From Chloroflexota bacterium (GTDB taxonomy: Bacteria; Chloroflexota; Dehalococcoidia; FW602-bin16), in NCBI GenBank assembly GCA_004297765.1, contig SCTZ01000195.1, positions 1-39,630 of the forward strand: 39,630 nucleotides of DNA. Reading direction: 5' to 3'. The notes under the pieces are model-generated. The model had not been told where the DNA came from and made no database searches. It saw only the letters and a list, made by a program, of their open reading frames with translations. Below are positions 32,138 to 39,630 of the stretch, piece by piece. Positions within the stretch are counted from its first letter, which is position 1. Each line of letters begins with the position of its first letter. Made by a program: the position numbers and the translations under genes.

Positions 32138-33049
32138 TCATGCGCCGACGAGCAGGCGATGAAGGACAGCCTTCTGCGCATGGAGGCGGTTCTCTGCCTG
32201 ATCGAAAATGACGGAGCGATCGCTCTCGAAGACGTCGTCCGTGATCTCCTCGCCCCGATGGGCAGGAAGATCGTGCATGATTAGAGGGCGTCGACGGGCG
32301 TGGGAGAGAAGGTCGGCGTTGATCTGATACGCTTGAAAGGCGGCCCGCCGCGTTTCCCGCTCGGATTCCTGTCCCATGCTCGCCCAGACGTCCGTGTAGA
32401 CCGCATCGGCGTTCGCCACGGCCTCGCACGGGTCGTTGGTCTGCAGCAGTTGCGCGCCGCTTTGTGCCGCATTTTCGCTCGCCAGACGGATAAAATGCGC
32501 AGCGAGCTCGTATCCCGGCGGTGTCGCGATGTGGAAGCTCATCCCCAGAAGTGAAGCTCCCAGGGCCAGACTCGCGGCCACGTTGTTGCCGTCGCCCACG
32601 TAGGCCAGGGTGACCCCGCGCAGGTCCTCCAGTTTCTCTTGCAGGGTCAACAAATCTGCCAGCGCCTGGCAAGGATGCTCATCGTCAGAGAGCGCGTTGA
32701 TGACCGGCACCGAGGCGTGCTCGGCCAACTCCTCGATATCGGTTTGGGCGAATGTGCGCGCGGCGATGACGTCGACGTAGCGAGACAGGACGCGCGCCAC
32801 GTCCTTGATCGGCTCGCGGACGCCCATCCCGACCTCGGCTGAGGTGAGATAGAGGGCCTCTCCTCCGAGTTGCCGCATGCCGACCTCGAAACTCACGCGG
32901 GTGCGCAGGCTGGGCTTCTGAAAGACCAGGGCCAGGTGCTTTCCCGCCAGTGAAGGCATCGGGTTGTCCCGCTTGATGTCGCGTGCGCGCTGGAGCAGCA
33001 GCTCCAGGTCGTTCCGAGTCAGGTCGGCGATCGATAAAAAGTCCCGCAT
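32138..33049 (-). CDS. argF: Ornithine carbamoyltransferase
   Basis: A 303-residue cytosolic enzyme of normal length, probably a trimer. The carbamoyl-phosphate loop is SLRTR (47-51; STRTR in most), with HPCQALAD at 125-132 and DVWASMGQE. The ornithine-side motif is HDLPAHRGEE at 259-268, where most enzymes read HCLP; the Cys is replaced by Asp260. It makes citrulline from ornithine and carbamoyl phosphate. The overall match to OTC rather than aspartate carbamoyltransferase is firm (ATCase would read HPLPR). Good promoter at 33087-33115. It heads a probable six-gene operon, with 77 bases to cdaA. Confidence 0.9.
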   Translation of the reverse strand: MRDFLSIADLTRNDLELLLQRARDIKRDNPMPSLAGKHLALVFQKPSLRTRVSFEVGMRQLGGEALYLTSAEVGMGVREPIKDVARVLSRYVDVIAARTFAQTDIEELAEHASVPVINALSDDEHPCQALADLLTLQEKLEDLRGVTLAYVGDGNNVAASLALGASLLGMSFHIATPPGYELAAHFIRLASENAAQSGAQLLQTNDPCEAVANADAVYTDVWASMGQESERETRRAAFQAYQINADLLSHARRRPLIMHDLPAHRGEEITDDVFESDRSVIFDQAENRLHAQKAVLHRLLVGA

Positions 33050-33086
33050 TTACCCGTGCCCCAACTGCTTTCGTGATAATAGTTGT

Positions 33087-33115
33087 ATAATATACCACAG
33101 CCTGCCACCATTCAA
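33087..33115 (-). promoter_or_regulatory. Promoter of the argF-cdaA-cdaR-der-plsY-gpsA operon
   Basis: TTGAAT (33110-33115) and TATTAT (33087-33092) on the minus strand are exactly 17 bp apart, about 40 bases before the argF ATG. I did not recognise an ArgR box. Confidence 0.6.
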
Positions 33116-33192
33116 GCTGAAGAATCTGGATGACAGGCGCCAGGTTAGATACTAGTTTCTCCGCGGCAGCTCATGCGACGTGCGCGTGTCCG

Positions 33193-33222
33193 TTGCATGC
33201 ATCGCTCGCTCATTCGTATAAT
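33193..33222 (+). promoter_or_regulatory. Promoter of the FmdB-like gene
   Basis: TTGCAT (33193-33198) and consensus TATAAT (33217-33222) are 18 bp apart, back to back with the argF promoter. Confidence 0.6.
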
Positions 33223-33283
33223 CTCTTAGGAGCTTCTCATCAGACTGTCTCCGTAACTTCGATCGTCACGAGGGGAACAAGCC

Positions 33284-33619
33284 ATGCCAATCTACGAGTA
33301 TCGTTGCCAGTCCTGCAATCGCAAGAACAGTGTCTTGAGTCGGAGCTTTGGGGCCCCGACCGATCTTGCGTGCTCTTTTTGCGGCGGTGTTGAGCTGAGG
33401 CGTATTTACTCTCCTGTCGCTTACCACCGCTCGGAATCCGATCGGATTTCGGAGCTCGATACCAGTCGTCCACAGGGGGAGGACTACTACAAAGACTCGC
33501 GCAACGTGGGCTTGTGGGCCAAGAAGCGGCTCAAGGAGATGGGCCAGGATCTGGGTCCTCAGTTCGATGAGATCGTGGAAAACGCGCGTTCAGGCAAGCT
33601 AACGGGTGTGGACGATTAG
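33284..33619 (+). CDS. FmdB-family zinc ribbon protein
   Basis: A 111-residue protein that opens with MPIYEYRCQSCNRK, the FmdB/CxxC_CxxC_SSSS signature. A second pair, CSFCGG, comes at about 31-36, completing a four-Cys zinc ribbon. The rest is charged and helical. Family members are often called putative regulatory proteins, but no biochemical role is established. The ATG at 33284 has GAGGGG eight bases before. Single gene followed by a dispersed repeat. Confidence 0.85.
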   Translation: MPIYEYRCQSCNRKNSVLSRSFGAPTDLACSFCGGVELRRIYSPVAYHRSESDRISELDTSRPQGEDYYKDSRNVGLWAKKRLKEMGQDLGPQFDEIVENARSGKLTGVDD

Positions 33620-33674
33620 ACTCGCCCTCAGTGGTGGCAGCGTTTCCCATTCTGAAATAGAGAAGCGCTTGCCT

Positions 33675-33804
33675 GTCATCCTGAGCCGCAGCGAAGGATC
33701 TCCCGGTTCGAAGGGACGACAAGGTTTGAGCTACGGGAAAGGCCCTGCTGGGACGGCCAACGGGGAGATTCTTCGCCTCCGCTGCGGCTCCGGCTCAGAA
33801 TGAC
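33675..33804. repeat. Dispersed GTCAT(C/T)CTGAGCCGC element, copy 3
   Basis: A 130-bp element with inverted arms beginning GTCATCCTGAGCCGCAGCGA, nearly the same ends as copy 2 inside the YfhO gene. It fills the gap between the FmdB-like gene and the isomerase gene. Confidence 0.85.
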
Positions 33805-33888
33805 ATAACGAAGACTCCGACTCAGGACATGCCAGGATCCGCGAACGAAGGCTTGCATCGTCGCTGTGAATGCAGAACAGGAGGCCAG

Positions 33889-34950
33889 ATGGTAGACCTT
33901 GACGATATCGATGAGCTGAGGGGGATGGACCCGGCGGGGATGCTGCAACGGATCGCCGAGCTGCCGCAGCAGGTAGCGAGCGCGTGGGAAGCGGCCGGCA
34001 AGCTGGACTTGCCGACCGGATATGCCCGGGCGCGGAATGTGGTCGTGCTTGGAATGGGAGGCTCGGCCATCGGGGGCGACCTGCTGCGATCGCTGGTGGC
34101 CGGGGAATGCATGGTTCCGATTCAGGTCAGCCGCGACTACGAGCTGCCCGCTTTTGTCGGTGCGGATACGCTGGTGATTGCGTGTAGCTACAGTGGGAAC
34201 ACCGAGGAGACGCTGACCGCTCTCCACCAGGCCGAGGCGCGGGGAGCCATGGTATTGGCTTCGACCAGCGGCGGGACGGTTCTCGCCGAGGCCCGCCAGA
34301 AAGGCTATCCGGTCTACCAGATCCACTATAAGTCTCAGCCGCGCGCTGCCCTGGCGCATGGCTTGATTCCTCTGCTGGCTGTCTTTCAGAAGCTGGGTTT
34401 CGTATCCGACTACTCGTCTACAGTCCAGGAAGCCGTGGAGACGCTGGAATCTCTTCTGCCCGAGATAAACGAAGAGGCGCCCACCAGCCGCAACATCGCA
34501 AAGCAAACCGCCCTATTGCTTTTCGGGCGGCTGCCGGTCGTGTACGGCGGCGGCGTGATGGGCGAGGTGGCCCACCGCTGGAAGACGCAGCTCAACGAGA
34601 ACAGCAAGAGCTGGGCCTTCTTCGAGACCCTGCCCGAGTTGAACCACAACGCCGTGCTGGGCTACCAGTTCCCTGCCGAGATCAGTCAGAAGACGGTGGT
34701 TCTTTTCTTACGCGCGTCGTCTCTGCACTCGCGCATCGCCTTGCGCTACGACGTGACCGCTGAGATCCTGACGCGCTTCGGGGTCCAGTATGAGTCCATC
34801 GACGCCTGCGGTCGCTCCGCCCTAAGCCAGATGCTGAGCACGATCCTGCTGGGCGACTACATCAGTTGCTATCTGGCGTTCCTCTACCGGGTCGATCCAA
34901 CTCCCGTCGAGACGATCGATTATCTTAAGACTCGACTTGGTAGATCTTGA
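33889..34950 (+). CDS. Bifunctional phosphoglucose/phosphomannose isomerase
   Basis: A 353-residue cytosolic protein of two SIS domains. VVVLGMGGSAIGGDLLRSL binds the sugar phosphate. SYSGNTEET is the second SIS loop, and ENSKSWAFFETLPELNHNA carries the conserved Glu and the His that ends the active site, in the order seen in the TIGR02128/PGI-PMI family known from archaea and some bacteria. It interconverts fructose-6-phosphate with glucose-6- or mannose-6-phosphate, feeding sugar-nucleotide synthesis. A longer frame opens at 33829, but GGAGG lies six bases before the ATG at 33889. Its 3' end overlaps the convergent giant gene by 26 bases. Confidence 0.85.
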   Translation: MVDLDDIDELRGMDPAGMLQRIAELPQQVASAWEAAGKLDLPTGYARARNVVVLGMGGSAIGGDLLRSLVAGECMVPIQVSRDYELPAFVGADTLVIACSYSGNTEETLTALHQAEARGAMVLASTSGGTVLAEARQKGYPVYQIHYKSQPRAALAHGLIPLLAVFQKLGFVSDYSSTVQEAVETLESLLPEINEEAPTSRNIAKQTALLLFGRLPVVYGGGVMGEVAHRWKTQLNENSKSWAFFETLPELNHNAVLGYQFPAEISQKTVVLFLRASSLHSRIALRYDVTAEILTRFGVQYESIDACGRSALSQMLSTILLGDYISCYLAFLYRVDPTPVETIDYLKTRLGRS

Positions 34951-37900
34951 CCTTCTCATTCTGATATACGAGGGTCAGGTCGGTCCCGACCATAGCGTCG
35001 AACTTGCTCAGCCCCTGGGCGGGGTAGTAGAGGCGCTCCAGCTCGCCCACGTAGATGTAGCGGACAGAGTATTTTCCTAGCAGCGCGCGGGTTTGATCGG
35101 CGCTTGGCGAGCTGAACATCGTTCTGACGTCGACCAGACGACTGTCCACAGTCGTCTGGTAACCCCAGCGCTGCTGCTTCTGGTGCCAGTCCCAGCCGAT
35201 GACCGTGGGGAGCCCGGTATAGACCGAGATGCGCGAGCCCCATCGATAGAGGGGTGTGTTGCCCTCCAGGACCACGGGAGATCCTTGCACGTTGTCTTGC
35301 AGCCAGCGGATGCCCTCCTCGTCCCACTTCAGAGCGAGCTTGCCTTTCTCCTCCTGGTATTCGGCATTTTGCATGTAGGCCGTCCCATCGGTCGTCAGCG
35401 GGGTGGATCCGAAGCGATCGCGGAGGCGTATCGGCGTCGCGGCCAGAGGGTAGATCGTGGTGGACAGGAAGAGAAAGACCAACCCTCCTATCCAGAGGTG
35501 GGTCATGCGCTGCTGGCGGAACTGTCGGCGCGCGGAGATCCACCGCGCAAGCCACCACAGCGCGTAGGCCGAGGACACGGCCATGAGCACCCAGACCTGG
35601 AGATAGAACTTGAAAACCGTGTTCATGCGGCCGACGTCACCCTGGATCGTGACCAGATCCACGCCAAACCCGAGCGCCAGAGCACCAGCCAGCATGAGCA
35701 GAACGAAGAACATGCTCTCCTGCCCTGCCTCTCTCCGGCGTAGAGCGGATACGCCGAGAACGCACACTGCGGCGAGGAATACCGCCAGAAACGCGAAGAG
35801 ATATAGCCGCACGGCCACCAAGGCCAACAAGAACACGAGGATGAATCCCATGCCCCAGCCGACGAGCGCGACTGTTTCAGCTTTCATGTGTGTCAGGCGT
35901 TGACATAGTCGAGCCAATCGCGGCAGATGATCCCAGCGTCGGAGGAACAACGTGCCGAGGCGCCATGGCGAGCTCTGTCGCCAGCGCCGTGCACTCTCCA
36001 GCACAATCATGCTGCCGACACAGGCCAGGAAGAACCCGTGTACGCCGAGATAATGCATAATATTCGTGCGCTCCTGGGACGGCTGGACGCCGTTATAGAA
36101 GAGCTGGTACGTCAAATGGAATGGCAAGAACAGGATGGTGCTGAGGGCGTAGACCAGCACTGCTTTCAGGGCAACGCCGGTCAAAAGAAGAAAGTCCAGC
36201 CGCCTACGCGCGAAGTAGTCGCCGGCGAACAGGCTGACACCCGTAACGGCCAGGTACGTGGGAAAATCCCAACTGTTGATCACGCGCAGAGCCCCTAGGA
36301 CCAGTGACGCCACGATAAGTCCCCAGATATCCGTTTGCCGCACAAGTCCGCTCAGACCAGCCATGGCGTGGGATAGCGTCGTCGGAGCCGGGACTGTTGC
36401 CGCCCGAGCGGGGACCGCCAGGGCCGGCTCAAGAAGGCTGGTCGACGCGTGCCCGTGCATAGCCGAGACGAGCTGCGGTGCGGACGGCATGGGCTCCGGT
36501 TGCGGCAGACTCATGGCTGGTGCCACTGCCAGCGGTGCTCGGAAACCTCGGTGCCAGCCACGATAGACGATGGCAAGGGCGAGCCCCAGCGAGAGGAGCG
36601 TGAAAGGCAGTGCGATCAGATGGGCATGCAGGTCGGCGAATAGGAACGTGAAGTACGGGAACTCCGTGATGTTCGCAGTCGGCGGCATCATTCGGCTGCT
36701 GCGCCAGTAGTCGAACGCTGGGAGCGGCTTTCCGTCGACGACGACCTGAAAGAGTCCTGTCAGGGTTTTCCACAGACCCGCCACGCCGGGCAGGCTACTA
36801 CTGAAGCCGGACCCGGAGGACTTCCACAGCCCATCCATTAGCTGAAGCAGCCCGTCCAGGTTTCCCAGAACAGCGACGAATAGTCCCGCGGAGATCCCGC
36901 ACAAGATAGCGGCCCACGGCAGACGAGCGAGGCCCAAGCCAAGCGCGTCCGGTGACTCCTGGGCGGGCGAGACGTCGCTCGTCACTATCTGGCCGATGGT
37001 GGGCACGGCGGAGTCTTGGGATGTCGAACGGTGGGAGTGGCGCCGCGGGGCGACCAGGTTGAACGCAACGGAGAAGGCGCCGGCCACCGTGCAGGCGAAG
37101 AGAAGTGGAACCGCCAGGTTATAGGCCGTCGATGGCATGATCCCCGTGAGCTTGATCAGGGTGGCCACGATGACCTGACCAAAGTAGTAGTAGTTCATGT
37201 AACCGCCGGCAAACCAGGGATCGTAGGGTGGGAAGTAGGTGGTCTTCGTCACCGCGTTCAGGTAGGCGAAATCCATCGGCTTTTCGCCGCCGCGAGCCGG
37301 GTGCCACAGGTCCGGGTTGGCCAGGCGTAGGAACCAGTCGAATAGGAATGCCGCGAGAAACACTAGCTCGAACATCAGGATCAGACGGCGGTTCTGTATC
37401 ACAAAGCTCGTCAGCTCGTCCCGACGGCGCCACACAGCTACCGCCGAGCCCAGGAGGATCAAAAGCCCGGCCAGCAAGATCGTCCAGCGCACGAAAGGCA
37501 GCAGATGGAGGCTGGACAGCATCCAGGAGACATACGCGAGCAGTAGCAGTCCGAGCGACTTGGTAAGCAGGTAGCCCCGATCCGGCAGAGCCCTGAACAG
37601 CAGCAGACCCAGCGGAAGAGTGATCAAGAAAAGAAGCTCGACGGCCAGGAGCCAGGTCAGAGTGGGCAGTCGATTCACGAGGCCGTCGCGGTCGAACAGA
37701 TCGGACCAGGTCCCACCTTTCTGGTTGGCCTCCAGGTCACCGGGCGAGAGCATGAGACCGCTGCCCTTGGCCGGCGGCGCTGTCAGTGGGGTCTGGTTCG
37801 AGACGCCCAGCGACGCGCGCATCTCGTTCTGAGTTAGGGGTCTGTTCTTGGCAAAGACCATCGTCATGGGATGGTCGTAGACGCTGAAGCTCTCGTCCGC

Positions 37901-39630
37901 GAATCCGCCGCTGATAGCGATGGGCGAGGGCTTGAAATCGCGCAGTTGCGCGGGTGGTGTCAGGCCGGGGCGCGAGAACGTATCGCTGACGAAGCTCACG
38001 CCCAGCAGGTTGGGATAGCTTGTCCCCATAAAGGCCAGATCGAAGCCCAGCTCGCCGGAGAAGAGTTGCTTATAATAGTTGGTCGTGATGGGATAGCGAG
38101 CCGGCAAGCGCGGAATCGTGCCATACATACGATTGCTGTAAAAGACGATGTAGTCGGCGCGCTCCAGCTTGCTCAGCATGTCGCGCCACTTGTCGGGGTT
38201 CTCGTCGTCGTAAGGACCGATCGTCACCATGTTGTAGCCGGCCAGGTTGGGGATGCCTTCCTCCCAGTGCTCCATGACGATGGTCGCGCCCTTGGGAACG
38301 TTGGCGTTGATCCAGGCGGAGGTCTGTACGGCCGTATGTGGCGCGGAATAGATATTGTCATAAGCCAGCGCGTAGAAGATGGTTAGCACCATGACCAACG
38401 CCAGGAGTCCGTCCACGTAGCGGCGCGGGCTGGCGGGAAGACGGCGGATCAGCGCGGACCATCTTTGCCCGTCGAGGGCTGGCCCCGCGGCCCATTCCCG
38501 CACGTCCGCGAACATGCGCGCGGCCATCAAGGCCATAAAGGGCGTCATTGGCAGCAAGTAGCGCAGGAACTTTACCGGGAACCAGCCGGTGATGACGAAG
38601 TAGGGCACGACCCAGGACAGCAGCAGGATGTCCGACTTCCGCCGAGTGCGCCAGGCGACCATGATGGTGAAGACCAGACCTGCCCAGAACGATAGACCGA
38701 GAGCCGGTCCCAGTCCCCACACCGTGAGCTGCTGAAACTCGTAGAAGTAGAGCGGCGCGCCGATGTACTGCCGTGTGTAGGGATAGTCGCGGATCCGGCG
38801 GACCATCTCGCTCTGTTCAGTGAAGTTGGCCAGGAAGGTGGTGTGATCGATGAGCGCGTACGGCTCGGCGATCACGAACACAGTTCCCGCGACAGCCGTG
38901 GTTAGCATCAGGTTGACGATGGAGCGCTGCAGTCGCGTGAAAGAGAAAGAAAGACTGACCACGCGCGACTGCTCCGGGCTGACGCAGTACAGCAGATAGG
39001 CGATCCCCACGGCCAGCAGGAGCGGGAGGACACTGATCTTGGTGGACAGCGCCAGTCCCAGCGCCGCGCCGGTGAAAAGGGCGGCCCGGGTGGTTCCGCG
39101 CTCCACGATGTCCAGGCAGAAGTAGATGGTCAGCACGATGAGGAAGGACAGGATGACATCCACAGTGTAGAAATGGCTCAGCTGCACGTGCAGGACCGCG
39201 AAGGCGACAAAGGCAGCGGCCAGTAGTCCCGTGCGCCTGCCGTAGATGCGGCCGCCCAGCACATAGACGAGCAGGACCGTGCCCGTGTCGAAGAGCGCCG
39301 AGAGCGCGCGTCCCACCAAACGCAGATCCTGGGCCGCCAGACTCTGCTGAACGACGGAGAGCAATTGAGCGATAATCTTCAGAAGATAGAGCGGAAAGCT
39401 CCCGTAGGCAAAGAAGTGTGGATTGAGCGGACTCGTCTTGGGGTCCAGAAAACGGTCCAGGTCGAACGGCGTGAGAGATAGTCCGCCCTGGACAGTCATG
39501 TTAATCATGCGCTCGTCGGGATGGAACATGGAGCTGCCATCCCAGTTGAGTCCGTAGAGGCGAAGGCCGAGAGCCGCCAGGAGGACCAGTGCAAGGAGCG
39601 CGAGAGAGCTCCAGCTTCTGGCGGAACGGC
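34925..39630 (-). CDS. Giant GT39/PMT-like and YYY (DUF2298) fusion membrane protein, 5' end off the window
   Basis: The frame runs from the stop at 34925 to the right edge without a stop, over 1,550 residues, so the true start lies outside; the Met at 39529 is internal because LYGLNWDGSSMFHPDERM continues upstream. The first half is a GT-C fold: the loop HPDER, many helices, and a soluble segment ending about 37715. The second half is another polytopic domain with GGYMNYYYFGQ, the Tyr triplet at 37184-37192 that names the Chlor_Arch_YYY family (DUF2298). The protein ends in a periplasmic region containing DEEGIRWLQDNV. Both halves probably use lipid-linked sugars outside the membrane. The acceptor is unknown. 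Confidence 0.85.
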   Translation of the reverse strand, partial: RSARSWSSLALLALVLLAALGLRLYGLNWDGSSMFHPDERMINMTVQGGLSLTPFDLDRFLDPKTSPLNPHFFAYGSFPLYLLKIIAQLLSVVQQSLAAQDLRLVGRALSALFDTGTVLLVYVLGGRIYGRRTGLLAAAFVAFAVLHVQLSHFYTVDVILSFLIVLTIYFCLDIVERGTTRAALFTGAALGLALSTKISVLPLLLAVGIAYLLYCVSPEQSRVVSLSFSFTRLQRSIVNLMLTTAVAGTVFVIAEPYALIDHTTFLANFTEQSEMVRRIRDYPYTRQYIGAPLYFYEFQQLTVWGLGPALGLSFWAGLVFTIMVAWRTRRKSDILLLSWVVPYFVITGWFPVKFLRYLLPMTPFMALMAARMFADVREWAAGPALDGQRWSALIRRLPASPRRYVDGLLALVMVLTIFYALAYDNIYSAPHTAVQTSAWINANVPKGATIVMEHWEEGIPNLAGYNMVTIGPYDDENPDKWRDMLSKLERADYIVFYSNRMYGTIPRLPARYPITTNYYKQLFSGELGFDLAFMGTSYPNLLGVSFVSDTFSRPGLTPPAQLRDFKPSPIAISGGFADESFSVYDHPMTMVFAKNRPLTQNEMRASLGVSNQTPLTAPPAKGSGLMLSPGDLEANQKGGTWSDLFDRDGLVNRLPTLTWLLAVELLFLITLPLGLLLFRALPDRGYLLTKSLGLLLLAYVSWMLSSLHLLPFVRWTILLAGLLILLGSAVAVWRRRDELTSFVIQNRRLILMFELVFLAAFLFDWFLRLANPDLWHPARGGEKPMDFAYLNAVTKTTYFPPYDPWFAGGYMNYYYFGQVIVATLIKLTGIMPSTAYNLAVPLLFACTVAGAFSVAFNLVAPRRHSHRSTSQDSAVPTIGQIVTSDVSPAQESPDALGLGLARLPWAAILCGISAGLFVAVLGNLDGLLQLMDGLWKSSGSGFSSSLPGVAGLWKTLTGLFQVVVDGKPLPAFDYWRSSRMMPPTANITEFPYFTFLFADLHAHLIALPFTLLSLGLALAIVYRGWHRGFRAPLAVAPAMSLPQPEPMPSAPQLVSAMHGHASTSLLEPALAVPARAATVPAPTTLSHAMAGLSGLVRQTDIWGLIVASLVLGALRVINSWDFPTYLAVTGVSLFAGDYFARRRLDFLLLTGVALKAVLVYALSTILFLPFHLTYQLFYNGVQPSQERTNIMHYLGVHGFFLACVGSMIVLESARRWRQSSPWRLGTLFLRRWDHLPRLARLCQRLTHMKAETVALVGWGMGFILVFLLALVAVRLYLFAFLAVFLAAVCVLGVSALRRREAGQESMFFVLLMLAGALALGFGVDLVTIQGDVGRMNTVFKFYLQVWVLMAVSSAYALWWLARWISARRQFRQQRMTHLWIGGLVFLFLSTTIYPLAATPIRLRDRFGSTPLTTDGTAYMQNAEYQEEKGKLALKWDEEGIRWLQDNVQGSPVVLEGNTPLYRWGSRISVYTGLPTVIGWDWHQKQQRWGYQTTVDSRLVDVRTMFSSPSADQTRALLGKYSVRYIYVGELERLYYPAQGLSKFDAMVGTDLTLVYQNEKVKIYQVES

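Overview
The window looks like a chromosomal segment of a moderately GC-rich member of the Chloroflexota or a close relative. This is inferred from a 'YYY' (DUF2298, Chlor_Arch_YYY) membrane protein, a PdtaS/PdtaR-type two-component pair, several giant GT-C-type membrane proteins, and many dispersed palindromic repeats between genes. No rRNA, tRNA, CRISPR array, prophage or complete insertion sequence was seen. Both ends cut through genes: a GGDEF protein on the left and a giant membrane protein on the right.

Left part (1-6200): a partial diguanylate cyclase, two divergently transcribed coiled-coil proteins, a small four-helix membrane protein, an aspartase/fumarase-family lyase and a decayed cysteine-rich fragment. 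At 6239-10283 a surface-sugar operon follows: rmlD, a GT2, an ALG5-like polyprenyl-phosphate sugar synthase and a GT-C-like membrane protein, coupled by ATGA or longer overlaps. Opposite it lies a class A penicillin-binding protein with an unusual C-terminal tail of three WSDG-type repeats.

Middle (13.4-20.4 kb): small single genes (an HELVH metallopeptidase-like protein, a KGG-repeat stress protein, a small membrane protein, a possible ssDNA-annealing protein), a processive GT2 and an NtrC-like regulator. Most have recognisable sigma-70-type promoters and are separated by MITE-like inverted repeats. At 20.4-26.6 kb a minus-strand series holds a PdtaS-like kinase, a PdtaR-like ANTAR regulator, a polyprenyl-P-sugar-type GT2 and a YfhO-family protein. 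The YfhO-family protein carries a dispersed repeat in frame.

Right (27-33 kb): one compact minus-strand operon argF-cdaA-cdaR-der-plsY-gpsA joins arginine synthesis, c-di-AMP synthesis, ribosome assembly and phospholipid initiation. Beyond it lie an FmdB-type zinc ribbon gene, a bifunctional phosphoglucose/phosphomannose isomerase and a >1,550-residue fusion of a GT39/PMT-like half with a YYY half. The main theme is envelope glycan and lipid building: at least two GT2 + GT-C pairs plus the fusion, with nucleotide second messengers (c-di-GMP and c-di-AMP) encoded nearby. All functional calls come from reading motifs by eye; no database search was run.
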